A DNA stretch of 64,000 nucleotides from Corinectria fuckeliana (taxonomy: Eukaryota; Ascomycota; Sordariomycetes; Hypocreales; Nectriaceae), in assembly GCA_019137255.1 (NCBI GenBank), contig WPDH01000110.1, positions 186,001-250,000 of the forward strand, in the 5' to 3' direction. The notes below the pieces were generated by a model. The model was not told the origin of the DNA, did no database searches, and saw nothing but the letters and a program-made list of their open reading frames with translations. Positions 58,491 to 64,000 of the stretch are shown one piece after another. The first letter of the stretch is position 1; each line of letters begins with the position of its first letter. The position numbers and the translations under genes are program-made.

Positions 58491-59079
58491 TTTACCTGTC
58501 AGTCACCGGGGGCTAGGACGAATGAAGAGGTTGAAGCGAATGGCTAGACTAGGAGACGGTCTACAGTGGCTGAACGACCAGAACGAGAGGATAGCTGATA
58601 GCCTAGGGCTGTCGTCTAATAAGTAGTACATCGAGGATAGCGGTTCCTAGAGCACCGATTCGGAGATATAATTACACCAGTTGTCAGAACTACTAATAGA
58701 AACGCGCCTAAAGTCCGCGATAATAGGTCAGATTTTAGTGACAGCACTAGAATCCTTTCTACGTCTCAAAGGAGTGAACCCATGCTTTGGGGGCCACGAG
58801 TAATCCGGCTCCCAGGAAGCCCCATTCAATGAGGTGCACTACCGGCTCGATCCTTGTTGCGTCGCAGGGGCAGCCCCGCTGTAAGGACTCGTGCTGCCAA
58901 TGCAATATCGCTGCATGCGCCCTGGCTTACGGCCCGATGTTATTGATGGCCAGAGGATGAAATTGGGCTTGTCAGCCACGCAGGGAAATCACGTACAACT
59001 TCGTATCCCAGTGCTCCACAATCTAAATTTAAGGTGTCTCCTTCCCCGTGCAGCCTATTCTGCGGAGTCACAGCCCTAG
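58491..59079. other. Intergenic region
   Basis: About 590 bases with no supported gene; should contain the promoter of the mucin-like gene. Confidence 0.4.
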
Positions 59080-60168
59080 CTAATCCTTGCTCGCCAAATC
59101 CTTCGCCTGGAGAATCCTTTTCATCTCATCGCTCGCCATATTTTGAGCATTCCCGGTAGCACTCCCGAACGCGCCTCTCAAGTCAGGATCGGCCCCCTGG
59201 CTGAGCAGCCACCTCACTCTTTCAACCGCCCCTGCCCTGACGGCATTCACAATCGGATACTGCGGGTTCATGTGGCGGGACTGGAACTTCTGGTTCACGT
59301 CTGCGCCATGCTCCACAAGCTCCGCCATGACAGGAATCCTCCCCACGTCCATTTCCCTACTCAGAGTGACAAGGCCGGGATGGGGGTTCGCGCCTGGGGG
59401 GCGTGCGCCCGCTGCAAAGTACAGCGGCGCTCCATTGCACATCTGCGCGCCGGCGCTTAGCAGCTTTTGCACCGCCCCAACACTGCCGTGCGATGCGGCT
59501 GTCTCAAGTGCTGCGCACGAGTCGCTATCGGGCTCGCCATAGCGGTCTCGGTTATCACGCTGTACTCCCAGGTTGGGGTCTGCGCCGTGGGCGAGGAACC
59601 AGTCCAGGAGGGCATCGTTGGTGACAATTTGCGGGAGGAGCACGGCACCGTAGAATCCTGGCGTGTTGGTGGTCCAGCCGTGCTGCGTGAGAAGCTTGAA
59701 CAGGGGGATCTTCTGATCTTCTGGCGCTGAGAGGATGTGTTTCGGGGTTTGGCGGGTAATGGGCGCCCCAGCCTCGAGCAAGTAGCGAGCGGCGCCGACA
59801 CTGCCGGCGCTGAGAGCGAGAACCAGGCCCTGGTGCAGAAAAGCGGGCGTACGAGGCTCGGAGGCAACAATCGACTCAATGGTGGAGAGTTGACCACTGC
59901 GACACGCGGCTTGAAATGAAGCGAAATCCGGCTGTGAAGGGCGCTGGCCTATGAAGAGATCCAGGTCATTCGGCCCTGTGATGGGGATATCATCGTAGGC
60001 TGTGGCCATGGATGAGCCTACCGTTCCCATTTGCTGTCCCATTTGGTTCCCCATCTGGTTCACACCTATGCCTCGCTGCTGAAGCTGCTGCTGTTGGAGT
60101 CTGGCCGCCAGCGCCTGCAATTGTCGCTCCTGGGCCAACTGCATAATCTGTTCATCTTGTGATTCCAT
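59080..60168 (-). CDS. Ankyrin-repeat protein
   Basis: One exon, 362 residues, from MESQDEQIMQLAQERQLQAL. The N-terminus is a Gln/Leu-rich coiled coil, then a Gly/Met/Gln linker. Ankyrin units start at about residue 85 (FASFQAACRSGQLSTIESIV) and run on with GAARYLLEAGAPI, LLDWFLAHGADPNLGVQ, AALETAASHGSVGAVQKLL, MAELVEHGADVNQKF and RVRWLLSQGADPDLRGAFG. Six or seven repeats, ending near the C-terminus. No enzymatic domain is seen, so a protein-binding adaptor is likely. The gene is intact although it lies only about 170 bases from the AT-rich block. Confidence 0.9.
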   Translation of the reverse strand: MESQDEQIMQLAQERQLQALAARLQQQQLQQRGIGVNQMGNQMGQQMGTVGSSMATAYDDIPITGPNDLDLFIGQRPSQPDFASFQAACRSGQLSTIESIVASEPRTPAFLHQGLVLALSAGSVGAARYLLEAGAPITRQTPKHILSAPEDQKIPLFKLLTQHGWTTNTPGFYGAVLLPQIVTNDALLDWFLAHGADPNLGVQRDNRDRYGEPDSDSCAALETAASHGSVGAVQKLLSAGAQMCNGAPLYFAAGARPPGANPHPGLVTLSREMDVGRIPVMAELVEHGADVNQKFQSRHMNPQYPIVNAVRAGAVERVRWLLSQGADPDLRGAFGSATGNAQNMASDEMKRILQAKDLASKD

Positions 60169-62117
60169 GTTCGATGTTCCGTTTGTTGCTGTTGCTTTGC
60201 TTCGTGACTGTCAAATTGCAGGCGGTTCCTCGTTTAACGGCTGTTGCTCTGATTGCGGGTAGTAAGTGTAAGGTAAGAGTCCGAGCTGGTATGGGGGAAA
60301 CTAAAGTACCTCTTGCTGAATAAGCGCTATTTCCTGATGACGTTATAATAGGTATTTTAAAAGCCTACTCTTTATATAATATGACTAGATATTTAAGTAA
60401 CGCCTGGTAATATCCTAAGTTTATATTCTTTATAAACTAAGACAGCTATTAAAGCTTAATAAGAAGGTAATAAATAAGCTAAGCTTACTATAATTAATTT
60501 ACTTATTATATATTAGTATTTCTACTAAGATAGTAGACTTAAAACAGATAAAGTATAGTACTAATAATATGTGAAATATAACAGCTAGGTTTAACTTTAA
60601 GGTATAAAATAAGTCTAAAATATAAAGTGTTTAAATAAGTGGTTTAAAATATTATAGTAAGTAATATAAGTTATAGTTTAGTAATAGTAAAATAGTAGAT
60701 TTAATATAACTAAGTGTGTTAATAGCTAAAAAGCTTAAGACTCTTATCTAATATACTAAGTAAATATATATATATACTTAGAGTATTTTATTAGATTATA
60801 GTTTAAAGTTATAATTTAAAATAAATTACAGTTAGAAATTATAATCTACTTATAGTTAGTAGAAAATTAGTAAGAGTATATATAATATATATATATTATA
60901 TAACTAAAGTTAACTTAAGCTATAATATAATATCTTCTTTTTATTAGTCTTATTTTTAAGGCTACTTAAGTAAGCTTATTATAATTTTTACTATTAGTTT
61001 ATAACTTTCTCTTCTAAATATTTTATAATATACTAATATAATATTAGAGTGTATAACTAAGCTAAAAGTAAAAAAAATAACTAAATATAATTCTTTTTAT
61101 TATTTTACTAAGCTAAACTATTATACTACTAATATATCTTATACTTATTATTTTAAGTATAAGATTAATTATTAAATACAGGATTTTAGTTACTTTAACT
61201 AGTATAAAAAGTATATTTATTAAGATTATACTTATAATAGTATTTATATTATATTTTTTTATAAGGTGTTTTACTAGGTTTTTTATTAAGTTATATACTA
61301 ATTTTTATTTAGTAAATAAACTAGTTAATTAATAAAAAAAGCTTAAAAAAAAAAGAAAAAAGCTAGTAATAAGATTTTAATTTTTTATAACTAACTAGCT
61401 AAGCTTTAGTTATCTCTTACTATAATAATAAGTTATTTAGTAAGAATTTAAAAAATTAAAAAAAAGGTAAAAAAGTATAGTTTTAATCTATTTAAGTAAG
61501 AAATATAAAAGCTAAATAAGAAGAATAATATTCTTTTAGTATTAAAGTCTTATAAGAATTAAGTAGTAAATAACCTTTAGTTATTAAGTATTTAAAATAA
61601 AGTAAACTAGTTTATTTTAAGCCTTAGTAATAATTTTAGTAAGATTAGTCTTTTACTTAATTTTAGTATTACTAGTAAAAGTTTTTTAAGAGGTATTATA
61701 TATAAGTAAGGTTTTTAGCTAGTGTAATAATACTAATTAGTATAAGAGTTTTAATATATATAAGGCTTAACTACTAGTAGTTACTACTTAAAGTAGTTAT
61801 TTTACTTAATCTTAATAGAAAATAACACTTTTTCTCTTCTTAATTTTAATTTTACCTTTTATTACTTTTTATCTTATTTTGCCTAGCTGTTATAACAGCT
61901 CTTATTATTTATTCTTATTCTTATTAGCTAGCTCTTTTTTATATAGAAATATACAGATAAAAGCTAGAATTTTATATTTAATATATATTTCTTTTATATT
62001 TTTATTAGATTCTCCTCTTTATATAGATATATAAAGATATTTTTAGTATATTTAATTTCCTTTTAGTTTTAAAGCTATAAGAAAAGAGATATAAGTAGGT
62101 TAAGACTTTTTAAGGAC

Positions 62118-62359
62118 CTATATAAGTCTTAGCAGTGGAAAATTCACTTTAGGTAATTAGTGGGCTATACTTAAAAGCTTAGTAGTGAATAATTCGAATT
62201 AGGTAATTAGTAGGTTGCTAAAAGGCTTAGCAGTAAATAATTAAATATAGTAATTAGTAGGTCACTAAAAGGCTTAGTAGTAAACAATTAAATACAGTAA
62301 TTAGTAAGTCACTAAAAGGCTTAGTAGTAAACAATTAAATATAGTAATTAGTAGGTTAC
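62118..62359. repeat. Tandem repeat of about 47 bp
   Basis: Four to five imperfect copies of a unit with GGCTTAGTAGTAAACAATTA and GTAATTAGTAGGTCACTAAA follow one another. Copies closest to the gap are nearly identical; the outer ones have diverged. Confidence 0.7.
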
Positions 62360-62361
62360 NN
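62360..62361. other. Two ambiguous bases (N) inside the tandem repeat
   Basis: The only N characters in the window interrupt a tandem array; GTAGGTTAC on the left and TAGTAGGTTAC on the right overlap in sequence. It is most likely an assembly join across a collapsed repeat, so true array length is unknown. Confidence 0.7.
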
Positions 62362-62389
62362 TAGTAGGTTACTAAAAATAAGCTATACT

Positions 62390-62472
62390 AAATAACCTAG
62401 CTATACTTAAAAACCTAGCTATACTTAAAAACCTAGCTATACTTAAGAACCTAGCTATACTTAAGAACCTAG
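62390..62472. repeat. Tandem repeat of 18 bp
   Basis: About five copies of ACCTAGCTATACTTAAAA (with A/G variants) lie just after the 47-bp array. Confidence 0.75.
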
Positions 62473-64000
62473 CTATATTATCTTATAACTTAACTACTAA
62501 TATAACTTTAGCTAGATAGAAGTCTCTTAATAATATAAAATTATACTTTAAATATAAACTTATTCTCTTTTATATATAGTATTTATAGTAATTTTCTTAG
62601 GATTTTTTAGGTACTTATTCTCTTTATTTTCTTAATTTATATATATTTCTTATTAATATAATATTAACTTTATAAATAATTATCTAGAACTTAGTTAATA
62701 TTAGTTCTTATAGGTATTTCTAGGGATTATATCTTAATACTACTATATTAAAATTTTTACTTCTTATCTTATATTTATTCTTATTATAATTTTAAGGTAG
62801 CCTTTAGGAATAACTATTAAGAATTATTAATATTTATTTCCTAATAACTATTCCTAAAGGCTACTCTTATATATTCTTCTCCTATTATAACTAATCTATC
62901 TTATATAAAATATAGCTTAGTATTTTATTTTAACTTTCTTTTTATTATATAATAGTCTAACTAATAAGTAACTATAATAGTACTACTATATAAGAAATAA
63001 GACTAACTAGCAATTTAGTAAACTCTAGCTAAAAAGTAAGCTATTATCTAAAAGTATAATTATATATATTATTACTATTAATAAACTCTTATATTATAAA
63101 TAATATATAAACCTTTTACTAACTTTATTTAGTTTAAATATTTAATACTAATACTTTTATATATTTTACTTACTACTAATAATATTATTAGACTTTATAT
63201 TTATCTACTACTTAATATCTTAACTAATTCTCTTATTTATTCTAATCTTAACCTAGCTATATATAAGCTAGTAATAATATACTCTCTAATACTTACCTCT
63301 AATATAATTATACTTTTCTAATATAAAGAAAATACTACTAAAGTATCTATATAAGTATACCTTTTATCTCTTATAAATACTACTAAAGATATATATCTTA
63401 ATTACCTATCTTATATAAATTCTAAGGTAAATAGTAGTCTTAGTAATAATACCTTTATTAAATATATACTATAAAATAATTATCTAATACCTATAGAGAA
63501 GATATAGCTTAATAAGAAAGTAGATTTTATAAGAAAGAATATTAGGAAACACTTAAAGATATATAGTACTAGTATAATAGAAGAGTACTTATTAGATAAT
63601 TTAAATAGTAATAGTAACTCTCTTAGTATCTTACTAATATACTAGATTTATAATATCTTAATTCTACTTTTATCTCTTATACTAACTAGCTTATAATTTA
63701 ATAGCCCTCTCTCTTATAATAATAAAAAGCTAGATAATATATAAACTATACCTATAAGAGCTATCTAGAGAAGTATAAAAGATACTCTAAATAGTACTAA
63801 TACTAAGCTAGATAGTATTATACTTTATAAGCTTCTTACCTTTAAGTAGGAATAGCCTATTAGCTACTCTATATAAGACTATAAGTATAGATATAAAAAT
63901 AAGATTAGAATCACTTAGGATAGTATAAGAGTATATAATTAATACTATTTTATAGTAGATATCTAGTATACACTTAAGGGTGGTAATACCTAAGATACTT

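Larger units (their letters stand above)
60340..64000. repeat. Extremely AT-rich block, probably RIP-degraded repeat DNA
   Basis: From about 60340 to the end of the window the sequence is almost wholly A and T, with TA steps dominant and no frame longer than a few dozen codons. Remaining C is mostly in CT and remaining G in AG; CA, TG and CG steps are nearly gone. This is the pattern left when cytosines are mutated in a context-dependent way on both strands, as in RIP. The ancestral element cannot be identified by eye, so it may be a former transposon, a centromere-like or subtelomeric block. No gene is supported in it. Confidence 0.8.

Noticed and set aside
60340..64000. Possible retrotransposon or DNA transposon in the AT-rich block
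   Set aside because: Too mutated to read any reverse transcriptase, integrase or transposase motif, and no terminal repeats could be matched by eye.
1..64000. Giant Starship-type mobile element
   Set aside because: The cargo-like gene mix suggested it, but no DUF3435 tyrosine recombinase or boundary repeat was seen.
1..64000. Telomere repeats, CRISPR arrays, tRNA or rRNA genes
   Set aside because: No TTAGGG arrays, no spaced palindromic repeats and no recognisable tRNA or rRNA segments were found by reading; a covariance-model scan would be needed to exclude tRNAs.

Overview
The window looks like an accessory, gene-poor segment of a filamentous ascomycete chromosome, probably Sordariomycete-like, although sequence reading alone cannot fix the species. 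The evidence is: short GT-AG introns of about 50-70 bp with CTAAC-type branch sites; fungal families (NmrA-like, LaeA-like methyltransferase, F-box, HET, mucin-type secreted proteins, GPI wall protein); and many decayed genes whose stops are mostly TAG or TAA where CAG or CAA is expected. That stop pattern and the last 3.7 kb of extremely AT-rich DNA fit repeat-induced point mutation (RIP).

Layout. 1-3.4 kb: a ruined AAA ATPase. 3.4-6.8 kb: an intact NmrA-like gene and an intact ten-exon methyltransferase. 7.7-11.3 kb: a very large Thr/Ser-rich secreted protein. 12.2-13.7 kb: an F-box protein. 14.4-20.3 kb: relics of an NLR-type repeat protein, an S9 peptidase, a tandem GNAT acetyltransferase and a polyketide synthase ketoreductase. 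20.9-27.2 kb: three intact minus-strand genes (MFS exporter, flavin monooxygenase, aquaporin). 28.4-31.2 kb: relics of an NRPS condensation domain, a PD-(D/E)XK-like protein and a dynamin GTPase. 32.9-38.0 kb: a cytochrome P450, a large protein with an embedded ubiquitin, and a small membrane-anchored coiled-coil protein. 39.5-44.5 kb: an ankyrin relic, a GPI-anchored wall protein and a small PLDc_N-type membrane protein. 45.5-50.8 kb: relics of an Hsp70-like protein, a second flavin monooxygenase, an unidentified gene and a secreted VOC-fold protein. 51.4-52.7 kb: aspartate aminotransferase. 52.9-55.3 kb: a broken gene beside a broken HET-domain gene. 55.5-60.2 kb: a second mucin-type secreted protein and an ankyrin-repeat protein. 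60.3-64 kb: the AT-rich block, with tandem repeats and a 2-base N gap.

The live genes fall into two themes. One is secondary-metabolism or detoxification chemistry: methyltransferase, NmrA-like, FMO, P450 and MFS, next to fragments of a PKS and an NRPS. The other is cell surface: two mucin-like proteins, a GPI protein, an aquaporin and small membrane proteins. The dead genes are enriched for families linked to fungal non-self recognition or for repeat-rich multigene families (NLR/ankyrin, HET, dynamin, Hsp70-like, AAA). No single new operon-like system is proven. The most unusual intact gene is the 427-residue protein at 35.5-37.0 kb with a full ubiquitin fold in its middle. Spliced models were built by hand from frame, splice sites and family resemblance.
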